Shown: positions 42,081 to 53,880 of the stretch, one piece after another
Position numbering within the stretch: the stretch's first letter is position 1
Layout of the letters: each line of letters starts with the position of its first letter
Origin: Gerris lacustris
Taxonomy: Eukaryota > Arthropoda > Insecta > Hemiptera > Gerridae
Length of the DNA stretch: 64,000 nt
NCBI GenBank assembly: GCA_951217055.1
Contig: OX578277.1
Location: 12,275,834 to 12,339,833 of the forward strand
Direction: 5' to 3'
The notes under the pieces: generated by a model
Told to the model about the DNA's origin: nothing
Database searches by the model: none
What the model saw: only the letters and a program-made list of their open reading frames with translations
Program-made: the position numbers and the translations under genes

Positions 42081-42820
42081 TTTAACTCTGTGCTTTACAG
42101 AGACGCAAATGAAGAAATAAAAATTATAATGAAAATTCTAATAACTTTAATTTATTTTATATTTACTACAAGCTGTTCTGTTACACCCTGTGAGGCCCAG
42201 GGAAGGAAATAAATAAATATGTAATTATTACAGTAACAGTATAAGAATAGTTAAATATTTATATTTTTAACCTTCATTGTACATAGAAGCTATGTTACAT
42301 GAAGTGAAGGGTTTTCAGCTGATTGTGTACCTCTGTACTTCACAGAAACACAATGAACCTAAGGTAAGACGAGCATGTTCTTTTATTTTGCATCTGGACT
42401 TCAGATAATGGTCAAGTTGTATCTCTATGGAGGATAATAGACATAAATAATAGCTTACTTTGTTAAACTTACTGTGTAAAACAAACTTGGGGGAAAAAAA
42501 CTGTACTTATTATTTTTTTGTTGATGTCAATTGTCATCTTTTGAACTCTCAAAACTCTGTGAAGAATAAAATATATTGAGTTGATTTAATTTGTATAAAA
42601 ATTCTCCTTATTAGTAAGTTAAACGTTTATTGAAATTATTATTATTATAATAATAGGTTATGGGCCCAGCATTCTTCCACTGCAGTTTCCTTACAACTCT
42701 GTAAGAGCTGTTGGTGTGTTTATTTTAATATTTTATATTCTCATGTTACGTCAAATGGAAAGATCAAAGTAGATTGTGTACCTCTGTACTTCACAGGGAC
42801 ACAAAATAAGAAATAAATGA
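42040..42820. repeat. Three spaced degenerate copies of a roughly 80-bp repeat
   Basis: TATGTTA(A/C)(G/A)TCAA(A)TG(A/G)AA...GATTGTGTACCTCTGTACTTCACAG(A/G)(A/G)ACACAA lies near 42045-42115, 42290-42356 and 42740-42800, separated by unrelated AT-rich DNA. Confidence 0.6.
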
Positions 42821-42949
42821 GGATGAACAATTACAACTTTAAGTATGATCCTTAACTGTGTTTTTCTCCAATGTATGCAAGCGAGGCATCACGAAAGAGG
42901 TGTAGTTTAATAACTAGAGATGTGCTTTATTTAACGTAATAGGTAAAAT

Positions 42950-43760
42950 TATAGGGTTCAAACTGTGTCACCAATTACTGACGTTACAGTGACGGTTAAA
43001 GCTATTAATTTTGTCACTGTTTACGGAACGGCCCCTAGAGATTTTTAAGGTAGGTGTAGGTAGTAAGTAGTAGGGTGGTATCATGTGGTGGTAGTGGGGG
43101 AAGGTTCCTTTTCCTACATGTAAGCCTTTGGCCTGTACCCTTTTCTACTTAGCAGAAAGCCCTTTCTCTACCTGGTTCCGTTCCACGCAGTGACAAGTTA
43201 TAATAAATATTTAATATGACTTTTTGAATACTGGAACTGGTGGTTCTAATACCTATTATTTTATTAATAGGTGGCAAAGTCACTTGTCACAGAAAAAAAA
43301 ACCCTACTACCTGCTTCGTAAAATATTAAATATGAAGTTTCGTTTAAAATAAATAAAAGATATTGTTGAGAGAAGAGTTAAATCAGCAAGGGAAAATATT
43401 GAAAAATAAAAATGGTGGACAGATGAGACCCTTCCAGGTATATTCACTATTCATTCGAGATTTAGATTAAAGTGATTAAAACTATTAAATCTTGTCACTG
43501 TCACTCATCTGGTCACGGATCCTTAGAGGAACGTTGCAGGTAGCAGAAGAAATTTCTTTCAGTGACAGTGACTTTGTCACCTATTAATAAAATAATAGGT
43601 ATTGGTACCTAATACCAGATCTGGTCACAGATCCAGCAGGTAGCAGAACTTCCTTTCAGTGACAGGACTTTTGTCTTCTATTAATAAAATTATAGGTATT
43701 TGTAGCTATTACTAGGTCGGAGCTGGAACGGTGTCACCTATTACTCAGATTTAATAGTTT
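42950..43760. repeat. Complex inverted and direct repeats around GTCACTGTCAC
   Basis: ACCTATTATTTTATTAATAGGTGGCAAAGTCACTTGTCAC at 43250-43290 is inverted at 43558-43606 (GTGACTTTGTCACCTATTAATAAAATAATAGGT) and partly again at 43675-43700. GTCACTGT and GGTCACGGATCC words recur. No coding capacity; looks like a rearranged foldback element. Confidence 0.6.
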
Positions 43761-43858
43761 AGCCCATCCCTATTTATAACCAAACGTCTTCACACAAAAT
43801 ATTGTAATTAGCAATGTACCAGTTTCGGCTGTTCTAAAGAAACAGCCTTTTTCAGATA

Positions 43859-44154
43859 ATCTATAGCAGGGGTCTCCAAAATACAGCTCGAAAGACTTAT
43901 TATTTGGCTCACCTCGCCACAAAAGAACCTAAACACTGCAGAGTTATAAGCTCTCCATAATTAAATGTCATATCAAACATCACTAAAGATTAACAGGATC
44001 CTTATCAAAGTTTTTTTGATCAAAATGGATCGTGCTAATTCGGATATTCCGAATTCCAATGACTGAGTATTGCTTACTTTATCCAGCCTGCTACACAACA
44101 TCTTATCTAGATCTGGCCCCTCAACCAAAAATATTGGAAACCCCTGATCTAGAG
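43859..44154. mobile_element. hAT-type MITE with 8-bp duplication
   Basis: Ends CAGGGGTCTCCAAAA (43867) and its near-inverse TTGGAAACCCCTG (to 44146). Flanking octamers ATCTATAG and ATCTAGAG match at 7 of 8 positions, the hAT target-site pattern. 280 bp, non-coding. Confidence 0.8.
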
Positions 44155-44439
44155 GTTGCTGGATAGACTTTGAAAGATCAAGTCAACTTTCTTCTTCAGT
44201 AAGAAGTAAGACTAGTATATTCTTTTAAGGATTGTCTTGTTTTGCATCTTGACTTCAGATATACAGAAGCTTTATTCCTCTTTCAGACTCTCTAAGAGAT
44301 TATAGTTATATTTAATTTTAATATCTTTGGTTCATGATGGTTAGATTATGCCTATGGAGGGTTAAACATAAAATATAGCTTAATTCTGTTTCTTCTTCCA
44401 GATTCTGTAAGAAGAAAGCAATATCTTATAGTAAATGTC

Positions 44440-44816
44440 TATTTAGTACGGCTGTGCTACAAAATGGTTATATTACATCATTATGAAGTGATAGGCGTAG
44501 ATTATAACTCTATTTAGTATGGTTTTTCTACATAATGGTTATATAACATCATTATGAAGTGATAGACATAGATTATAACTCTATTTAGTATGGTTGTTCT
44601 ACATAATGGTTATATAACATCATTATGAAGTGATAGACATAGATTATAACTCTATTTAGTACGGTTGTTCTACATAATGGTTATATAACATCATTATGAA
44701 GTGATAGACATAGATTATAACTCTATTTAGTACGCTTGTTCTACATAATGGTTATATAACGTCATTATGAAGTGATAGACATAGATTATAACTCTATTTA
44801 GTACGGTTTTTCTAAA
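44440..44816. repeat. 71-bp tandem repeat, between five and six copies
   Basis: Unit TATTTAGTA(C/T)GGTTGTTCTACATAATGG... ATTATGAAGTGATAGACATAG...ATAACTC, starting near 44440, 44510, 44581, 44652, 44723 and 44794. The first copy is most divergent; middle copies differ by one to three bases. Confidence 0.95.
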
Positions 44817-44819
44817 TGA

Positions 44820-46250
44820 TATATTACTATATATGAAGGGTTACATATAGATAATACTATTCTTCTATTATCTGTAAGTATTACATTTTATGCTACCTTA
44901 TCTTCTGTCTGTTTTACAACGACTTTAACTATTAATTATGTTACGTCATAGGTTGGTTCGGTCATAGAGTTAACATCTATATTGCTTAATATGAAACATA
45001 TATATGAAATTAAAAATCAGGATTTTGAAATTTAACGCCAATAGGAACTGTTAATCCATATAATAAACAAAAAAGAAATAACGGAGACAGAAAAAAAATT
45101 AAATCAGAAATATTACGATAATTATCTAATTGTGAGATATCACTCTAAACAAAGTACCATTATATTGATATATGATATCAACATGTGTCATATATATATA
45201 CAATGTGCATAAACGCACAGGTTTTTTTTTTTTAGAAATAATATATTAAATAAATAAAGTTTTTAATAGACTATAATTATAATCGTTTGTTTATTTCTTT
45301 GAAAAATGAAATTAATACTACATATTGACAACACATAATTGAGATTTAAGAGGATATATAGGATCTATACCAGAAACTAGTACAATTTTAGGATATATAC
45401 AGTGTGTGAGTCCCAAAATGGAGTAGTGAAGAGAGAAAAAAATAAATTACAACTTTTGGGTTTTCAAGAAAGATATTCTCTATAATACTCCTGCTTGCTC
45501 TTAAATCTTTTGAGATCATATTTTCTCTTTTTTTTTTTCTTTTTTACAGTGTTTTTTTTTTTTTTTTGAAAACTTGATCAATTGACTATTTAAATTTTAA
45601 GTTTAAATTTACGTAGCTCAGCGTAGAAGATCATATCTACAAAACCATATTACATCTAATTAATAAATAAATAAATATTTTATTCCCAATGAAGAAAAAG
45701 TAACAAGACACGAAAATCAATGATATAAGTGTAACATTAAAAATAACGTACCAAATAAAATTATTAAGCCATAATCAACAAATTCAAATTAAAAAAACAA
45801 GTATCCAAAACACCATGCGTGAAAAAAAATCATAAAAATAAAATAAAGGTCATTCAAATGTATCGTCACCTACTTTTGCACAAATTTCAAATCTCGTTCA
45901 AAATATTCATTTGCAAACTTTTCCCACCTGGAAGAAAAATCATCTCTTGATGATAATGGACTTAAAGTATACAGCATCATCGTGGTTTAGATGATATCAT
46001 CTTGTTGTTAATTTATGAGACTCCCAGTAGCACTGAACTTCAATATTAATAGTTTTATGGCCCTCTCAGTCCCTGATTGGGTTGGGCCATCTTTCCTCAA
46101 ATTTTCTTATATTCGAGCATAAGATATCTCTTTATCTAAACCATAGCTCTTCACTTTAGAACATAAATATTTTATAGAAAACTACAAAATAAACTAATTC
46201 AATACCTATTTAGTGCATAAACTATTTGTAGTCATAAAAACTGTTGTTAG
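44820..46250. other. AT-rich intergenic DNA; no gene seen
   Basis: Contains short TA tracts and T homopolymers; no credible coding region. Confidence 0.6.
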
Positions 46251-46254
46251 CTTG

Positions 46255-46485
46255 AAGTTCTAGGACTTCCGGTGGTGACTGCGTCTCGAAGGGTTTGTCT
46301 CCTAATGCTGGAAGGATGTTCAGGGGTGTTCATGGTGTCCTAGGTTTAAGACTTCAATTCACACCTGTCTTAAATCTAGGACACCATGAACACCTCTGAA
46401 AATGCTTCTAGCATTAGGAGCAAAACGTCGGGAAGTACACCCTTCGAGACATGGTCACCACCGCAACACCTAGAACTTCATTATA
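46255..46485. repeat. Foldback element, arms about 100 bp
   Basis: GAAGTTCTAGG(ACTTCC)GGTGGTGAC...CTCGAAGGGT...CTAATGCT...GTGTTCATGGTGTCCTAG (46253-46350) pairs with CTAGGACACCATGAACACC...CTAGCATTAGGAG...CCCTTCGAGAC...GTCACCACC...CCTAGAACTTCA (46376-46482). The central loop is about 25 bases. Non-coding. Confidence 0.85.
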
Positions 46486-46639
46486 ACGTAATGCTTCAAA
46501 TATAAGAATTCCTTCTTTCTTTTCCCTACATCGCGAAGTGTAAATATACCTAGAAGACAACAGACGAGGAATAGAAAATAGAAAGAGAACTCAACTAACA
46601 AGAAATATCTAGGTACAACGGAACTCCCTCCACCAAACA

Positions 46640-47065
46640 TCTCATTGGAAATTGAACTCGTTAAAATTTCTGAAAATTGTATTAATGTTAAAGGAGGCTG
46701 ACAATAATATCTCGGCAAAGTTCAGAGAATTGGAAATAAAAAGTAAAAACATGATCTTAACTGTTTTTGAACGAGAAGTTTGTAGAATAAAGGTTGTTAG
46801 ATCGTGCAATGATGAAATGCTATTTCAATATGCGAGATAATGGATTGGATTATTGCAGCATTTGAGCAAATAAAGCGGAAAGATGAAGAGATGAGTAGTG
46901 TAAGACAGAGCTTTGGAAGGTGTAGACGTTGTTTAATTGAAAATGGTGGTAATATCCAAATAAATAATGGTGAATACATAAATTTTCACAATGCAAAAAT
47001 GGAAAAAAGTGCGTCTTATATTCGAAACAATACGGTGATTGTGACTGCAAAAGCCTACGAACATT
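46640..47065 (+). pseudogene. Possible C-terminal relic of a mariner-type transposase
   Basis: The frame at 46840-47064 begins DWIIAAFEQIKRKDEEMSSV then RQSFGRCRRCLIENGGNIQ, resembling the last helices of DD34D transposases (I..AF..I...ML..VR.SF..R...CI..NGGHIE). The adjacent upstream frame (46652-46837) may be an older part. A repeated C/R register suggests frame damage. Tentative. Confidence 0.35.
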
Positions 47066-47527
47066 AAAGTTGTTAGCTCATTTATTATTTTTAAACAAAC
47101 TAAAATGTAATATTTTTCCCGGTTTCTATAAAATTCTAAAAGCACTTCCCAATGCCATAAAAAAACCTGAACACTCAGTACAAAAAATAGTTGATTTAAT
47201 AAACAAACAGTAGCATTTAGTGAAGAATGACTATTAGTTAGCTCTCCAGTGTCCTATCTCGGGACACACACACTCATTTATATATATGTATATATAAATA
47301 TATTATTTGTTAAAGACTGTAGCCACAAGAAATCTCTTTAAAAAAAAGTTGCAACCAATTTCCTGTGCCTAATTACTGTAAATTTTATTATTTATAATAA
47401 TAATAATAAACTATTATTGATTTAAAAATTGCATAGATTCTTCATTGGTTACCTTTCTACATTATCATATTTAATACTGCGATTTTCATATTTTTTTGTT
47501 ATAGTACATTAATTTATTTATTATAAT

Positions 47528-47624
<97 letters not shown>

Positions 47625-48345
47625 ATTTATTATTTCAATTTTGTTGTTATAAAATTATCAATCACAGCAAATATATAAATACCTAAAGAAATTTAGTTTT
47701 TCTGGTGTTTATTAATTTAATTTCGTTTTACTTTATGTTACTTCCTTAAATATTATGAATAATTATTTTATTTAAATACCTCAATATTATTACTTCCTTT
47801 TTATCTCGTTTGTTCTTAATATTTAAATCTAAATATTTCAATTCAGAATAATATTTTGTTTTGTTAGTGTGCAACACTTTAAAGAAAAAGCTATACAAAA
47901 ATTATATATTAATAAATAATAATGTAACTTAAATAAATAGTAATCAATGCAAAATTAATTATAATATAATTTGTGATGAAGGCGATATCAAAAATAAAAA
48001 GACGATATAAAAAGGCAAGAGAAAGATATAGATTATGTATCGATTGACCAAACCCAGGTAAAGTGAAGGAGTACCTCCCAATCCTTCTATTCCCTAAGTA
48101 GACTAATAGACTCGCAGAAAGGTACAAAGTTTGTTATCTACGACTATGCTAAAGCCTTAACTCAAAGACATAGACTATGTAGGTGGATCTATTGCACCAA
48201 CCAATGGAGTCCCTCCCAGATCCACGTATTAAAATAGTTACTTAATCCTCAAATATGAAACAAAAGATTGAGGAATTGCTCTAATTGGAACATCATAGCA
48301 AAAGTGGGTTGGTGTTAGCAAAAGTGTTAGCACAGTATTGCTGAA
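47066..48345. other. AT-rich intergenic DNA with a microsatellite
   Basis: No gene recognised. Two loosely similar blocks at 47990-48115 and 48140-48235 share AAGA(C/T)ATAGA(C/T)TATGTA...CC(A/T)CCCA motifs. The (AT)n at 47540-47622 is listed separately. Confidence 0.5.
47537..47622. repeat. (AT)n microsatellite
   Basis: About 43 uninterrupted AT units. Confidence 0.98.
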
Positions 48346-48362
48346 GAAATGTGTGATGAATT

Positions 48363-48879
48363 ACTACGTTCACACATCGTTTTGAAAGCGTTTCGGATCC
48401 AATGCGTTTTCAAAACGATTCCCGTTCACACAACAAAAAATACAGGTGATCGAAATATTTGTTTTCGAAATCTCGTAACGGTGACGTCACGAGTAAAACC
48501 TTCTTTCTTGTTACCTAATAAGTCCGCGAATTTTTACATTTTATTTACAAGTTATTAAAAGTTTTTACAGGTTCTTTATAGTATTAACTTTTGTTTAAAA
48601 ACGTTTTTGCAGTTTAAAAAAAAGAAACGGAAGCTTACGAAAACTTAAAAGCTTCAAGAACTTAAAAAGTGGAAAAGAGTAAAGTAACCTGATATCTCGA
48701 TCCCCTCCACGACCTGTTCATACGAGCGTTTTGAATTTCGATCCCCCGATCCGATCACGTATTTTTGGTGGAGCGGATCTAACCCGATACGATCCGTCGA
48801 TCTCCGTTCGTACAGCGTTTTGAACTAGCGGATCGTTTTCAAAAACCGTTTCCAAAATTATATGTGAACGTAGTAAATG
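48363..48879. mobile_element. MITE with TA-CTACGTTCAC ends
   Basis: Left TTACTACGTTCACACATCGTTTTGAAA and right TTTCCAAAATTATATGTGAACGTAGTAA are inverted copies; both sit next to TA, fitting Tc1/mariner-like insertion, though a TTA/TAA Harbinger-style reading is possible. The interior has many GATCCG(A/T)TC and GTTTTGAA words. The plus frame inside is not coding. Confidence 0.65.
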
Positions 48880-48929
48880 TAAGAGAGACTATAGCATGTG
48901 GTGATATTCTCCTTGCTCACTCAGTCACC

Positions 48930-49308
48930 ATTGAGCCATTACAGGATGGAGGTTCAGTCACTTTACACATCTATCTAAAACAGTGATTCCCAAAGTTAGC
49001 GATAGCGCTCTTAGGGGGGTCATAGGGAGACATGGTGAAAAAAAATAAGTTCAGCATACGTCGGCAAGGGTACGTGAGCTTTGATAAGGAAGTGTAATTG
49101 GTGTAGAATGTAGGAATGAAGTATAGATACATATATCTTTCGCTTCAAGTATACAGAATGTAGATTTCTAGGGGGGCTGAGTAATTTTTTTTCTGAAAAG
49201 GGGGCGGTAAGTCAATTAAGTTTGGGAATTACTGATCTATATGATTATCGTATACATGTCTCACCTCTCTGGAAATTCAACCAAGATTATTCATACTGTT
49301 TAGACTTA

Positions 49309-49310
<2 letters not shown>
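48930..49310 (-). mobile_element. SINE-like repeat interrupted by a hAT MITE
   Basis: GCCATTACAGGATGGAGGTTCAGTCACTTTACACATCTATCT (48937 on) and TATATGATTATCG...CTCACCTCTCTGGAAATTCAACC (49237 on) match the family at 24000-24330 and 40155-40440; the middle is a separate insert. Confidence 0.6.
48973..49246. mobile_element. hAT-type MITE nested in the SINE-like repeat
   Basis: Ends CAGTGATTCCCAAAG (48981) and TTTGGGAATTACTG (to 49238), flanking octamers ATCTAAAA and ATCTATAT (6 of 8 match). The interior includes TAGGGGGG blocks. Confidence 0.7.

Positions 49311-49400
<90 letters not shown>
49311..49400. repeat. (TA)n microsatellite
   Basis: Long TA run with two early interruptions (AAATATA). 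Confidence 0.97.
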
Positions 49401-49401
<1 letters not shown>

Positions 49402-49875
49402 TTAATTATAAAATAAAAAAAATCTTATTTGCAAGCAAATTATTGTAATAATAAAATTAAGAAAAAAAAAATGTATTATAAATTTTCTACTTTTAATATA
49501 TAAATAAATGAACAGAAAATATTATATATATATTTCATATAATAATAAATAACTGTATAAAATACAAAATAATAAAAATAAATAAATAAAAATAACTTAC
49601 GTCCAAAATAAATATAAAATAGCTCACATTAAAAATAAATTTAAAAAAAAAAATAATAAGATTAAATTTTGAATATACATTTAATATATTTACAATTTTT
49701 TTTTTTTTCATTTTAAAATAATAAAAAGAAAAAAATATAATAATATCGATCTAATTAATTTATCATTAATTAAATTTTAAATTTTGTTAATTAGTTTAAT
49801 TTAAAAAAATGTTTTTCTTATTAATATTAAGTATTAATTGTTTAAAAAAATTATATTACAAAATTAGGGTAAAAG
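49401..49875. other. AT-rich DNA left of the satellite; no feature seen
   Basis: Almost entirely A/T with homopolymers. Confidence 0.6.
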
Positions 49876-49879
49876 ATAT

Positions 49880-49965
49880 AGAATTACTTCTTTAGTGGTA
49901 CAATAGATGAGTTTACAATGTACAATTCAATACATTAAATCATACAGCATCTAAATGTTTCAGGA
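49880..49965. repeat. Inverted monomer at the satellite edge
   Basis: Its reverse complement (TTTAGATGCTG...AATGTATTGAATTGTACATT GTAAACTCATCTATTGTAC) matches most of one 101-bp satellite unit, in opposite orientation to the array at 49998-52295. Confidence 0.85.
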
Positions 49966-49997
49966 TAAGAAAATACGTATATTAAAAATATTGCTTC

Positions 49998-52295
49998 TAT
50001 TGTAACACTAAAGTAGTCATAATTGCTAGTTTGAAAATGTAGAGTTAGTTGCAACGTTGTCTGATGATGTAATGATATCTGATGATGTAATGTATTGAAA
50101 TGAACATTGTAAACTCATCTATTGTACAACTATAGTAGTAATTGTTAGTTTGTAATGTAGTATTTAGATGCTATGTTACCTGATGATGTAATGTATTGAA
50201 ATGTACATTGTAAACTCATCTATTGTACAACTAAAGTAGTAATTGTTAGTTTGTAATGTAGTATTTAGATGCTATGTTACCTGATGATGTAATGTATTGA
50301 AATGTACATTGTAAACTCATCTATTGTACAACTAAAGTAGTAATTGTTAGTTTGTAATGTAGTGTTTAGATGCTATGTTACCTGATGATGTAATGTATTG
50401 AAATGTACATTGTAAACTCATCTATTGTACAACTAAAGTAGTAATTGTTAGTTTGTAATGTAGTGTTTAGATGCTATGTTACCTGATGATGTAATGTATT
50501 GAAATGAACATTGTAAACTCATCTATTGTACAACTAAAGTAGTAATTGTTAGTTTGCAATGTAGTGTTTAGATGCTATGTTACCTGATGATGTAATGTAT
50601 TGAAATGAACATTGTAAACTCATCTATTGTACAACTAAAGTAGTAATTGTTAGTTTGCAATGTAGTGTTTAGATGCTATGTTACCTGATGATGTAATGTA
50701 TTGAAATGTACATTGTAAACTCATCTATTGTTCAACTAAAGTAGTAATTGTTAGTTTGTAATGTAGTGTTTTAGATGCTATGTTACCTGATGATGTAATG
50801 TATTGAAATGTACATTGTAAACTCATCTATTGTTCAACTAAAGTAGTAATTGTTAGTTTGTAATGTAGTGTTTTAGATGCTATGTTACCTGATGATGTAA
50901 TGTATTGAAATTGAAATGTACATTGTAAACTCATCTATTGTACAACTAAAGTAGTAATTGTTAGTTTGTAATGTAGTGTTTAGATGCTATGTTACCTGAT
51001 GATGTAATGTATTGAAATTGAAATGTACATTGTAAACTCATCTATTGTACAACTAAAGTAGTAATTGTTAGTTTGTAATGTAGTATTTAGATGCTATGTT
51101 ACCTGATGATGTAATGTATTGAAATGTACATTGTAAACTCATCTATTGTACAACTAAAGTAGTAATTGTTAGTTTGTAATGTAGTATTTAGATGCTATGT
51201 TACCTGATGATGTAATGTATTGAAATGTACATTGTAAACTCATCTATTGTACAACTAAAGTAGTAATTGTTAGTTTGTAATGTAGTGTTTAGATGCTATG
51301 TTACCTGATGATGTAATGTATTGAAATGTACATTGTAAACTCATCTATTGTACAACTAAAGTAGTAATTGTTAGTTTGTAATGTAGTGTTTAGATGCTAT
51401 GTTACCTGATGATGTAATGTATTGAAATGAACATTGTAAACTCATCTATTGTACAACTAAAGTAGTAATTGTTAGTTTGTAATGTAGTGTTTAGATGCTA
51501 TGTTACCTGATGATGTAATGTATTGAAATGAACATTGTAAACTCATCTATTGTACAACTAAAGTAGTAATTGTTAGTTTGCAATGTAGTGTTTAGATGCT
51601 ATGTTACCTGATGATGTAATGTATTGAAATGTACATTGTAAACTCATCTATTGTTCAACTAAAGTAGTAATTGTTAGTTTGTAATGTAGTGTTTTAGATG
51701 CTATGTTACCTGATGATGTAATGTATTGAAATGTACATTGTAAACTCATCTATTGTTCAACTAAAGTAGTAATTGTTAGTTTGTAATGTAGTGTTTTAGA
51801 TGCTATGTTACCTGATGATGTAATGTATTGAAATTGAAATGTACATTGTAAACTCATCTATTGTACAACTAAAGTAGTAATTGTTAGTTTGTAATGTAGT
51901 GTTTAGATGCTATGTTACCTGATGATGTAATGTATTGAAATTGAAATGTACATTGTAAACTCATCTATTGTACAACTAAAGTAGTAATTGTTAGTTTGTA
52001 ATGTAGTGTTTAGATGCTATGTTACCTGATGATGTAATGTATTGAAATGTACATTGTAAACTCATCTATTGTTCAACTAAAGTAGTAATTGTTAGTTTGT
52101 AATGTAGTGTTTTAGATGCTATGTTACCTGATGATGTAATGTATTGAAATGTACAGTGTAAACTCATCTATTGTACAAACTAAAGTAGTAATTGTTAGTT
52201 TGTAATGTAGTGTTTTAGATGCTATGTTACCTGTTGATGTAATGTATTGAAATGTGCATTGCAAACTCCTTCTAATGTACAACTAAAATAGTAAT
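49998..52295. repeat. 101-bp satellite array with 923-bp higher-order repeat
   Basis: About 22 direct monomers, e.g. ATCTATTGTACAACTAAAGT, AGTAATTGTTAGTTTGTAAT, GTAGTGTTTAGATGCTATGT, TACCTGATGATGTAATGTAT, TGAAATGTACATTGTAAACTC in order. Edge units are divergent. Variant bases (TATTTAG/TGTTTAG/TGTTTTAG, GTACATT/GAACATT, GTACAAC/GTTCAAC, a 6-base TTGAAA insertion) recur in the same order in 50161-51083 and 51084-52006, each nine monomers and 923 bases. No ORF and no known function. Confidence 0.95.
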
Positions 52296-53170
52296 TCTTT
52301 ATCTTTAATCTTAATATTACAAGAGTCCTATGCAAAAATACTAAATGCCTACAAAAAAAAGTTTAATTTATACAATATTTTTTTTTTTTTTTAGCACGTA
52401 AAAAAAAATCTTCATGAATTACAAATTTCTATAAAATGTTATTTTAATTTTTTTGATTTATTTTATCCCATTTTTTATTTTTTTATTAAAAAAACAGGAG
52501 AGTGAAAATTTAAACAAAATATTTACAAAGAAACTACAACTGGCAATTTATTATATATATAAAATACTACATTTAATATTATTTTTCAGCATAGCTTTAG
52601 AATATATTAATTTTAAATATTTATTTAATTAAAATAATATTTTTATTAAGTCCAATCTATACATCCTGTTATTAATATTATTTATTCTTGGTTATCTCCT
52701 GTTATATTAGATAAAACTTCATAAGATATGATGGTTAATAGCAAGTTTGAAATAAGAACTGTTGTTTTGCAGCAGTGGAAATAAATACAACCAATATTTA
52801 TTGTGCTCAAAAATTTGGTGTTTGTTATCTGTTGTATTTATGTATTTGTACATCTCATTGTTCAACAATTTTTTAAAAATATAATTAAAAGTCTCAAAAT
52901 GTTCATCTGTTAACGTTTTATAAGATTATAATGTCTGCTACTTTATGAAGATAAAATGTACGATCTTTACATTTATCTACTTAACAAAACAATAATGGAG
53001 TTAATAACACAAATAATTTATATCTTTTACATAATTATTTATTAAGATATGAAGAAATAATAATAAAAACATTTAAATGTATTCAAATTATATTTGTATA
53101 GCCTTATATCGTTCACTCACTTGTTTCAAAAGGTAAAGTTAAATAAATAAAAATTTATGTAAGTAACGAG
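52296..53170. other. AT-rich intergenic DNA; no feature seen
   Basis: T/A homopolymers and no coding or repeat signal. Confidence 0.6.
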
Positions 53171-53394
53171 AGGGATTTTGAAGAGGGTCTGTGGAATATT
53201 TGGTAGTCTGTGTAGCAAAATAATTTACGGTATAAATAAATTAACCTGAGAGAAAAAAAGGAATGGTTTTCGAACGTGAGGAATACTGGTGTATGAAGGT
53301 AGACAGTGGAAAAATGTATGGATGAATAAATACCAGAAGAAAGAGGAATTGGAAAGAGATCTATGCTTGTGGTAATGGTAGATAGTGACTTGCG

Positions 53395-53880
53395 GTATAA
53401 TGGGGTAAGAAGGTGGAAATGGTAAATGTGATGAAATTTATGAATGAATAAATTGAGCCAGAAGGATGAAGAATAGGAAAATAAACTTGCCGTATAATGG
53501 GGTAAGAAGGTGGAAATGGTAAATGTGATGAAATTTATGAATGAATAAATTGAGCCAGGAGGATGAAGAATAGGAAAATAAACTTGCGGTATAATGGGGT
53601 AAGAAGGTGGAAATGGTAAATGTGATGAAATTTATGAATGAATAAATTGAGCCAGAAGGATGAAGAATAGGAAAATAAACTTGCGGTATAATGGGGTAAG
53701 AAGGTGGAAATGGTAAATGTGATGAAATTTATGAATGAATAAATTGAGCCAGGAGGATGAAGAATAGGAAAATAAACTTGCGGTATAATGGAGTAAGAAG
53801 GTGATGAAATTTATGAATGAATGAATATATAGCCAGGAGGAAGAAGGATTGGAAAGAGATCAATGAAAGTGGTAATAGTA
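53395..53880. repeat. 97-bp tandem repeat, between four and five copies
   Basis: Unit GGGGTAAGAAGGTGGAAATG...GAATGAATAAATTGAGCCAG(A/G)AGG...AAACTTGCGGTATAAT. The last copy lacks about 17 bases. Looser relatives extend left to about 53230. Confidence 0.95.

Noticed and set aside
46470..46718. 82-codon hydrophobic minus frame
   Set aside because: Overlaps the foldback arm and the possible transposase relic; no start context or conservation signal visible.
49880..52295. CRISPR-like regular repeats
   Set aside because: Direct repeats of 101 bp with no unique spacers, in a eukaryotic context; it is a satellite.
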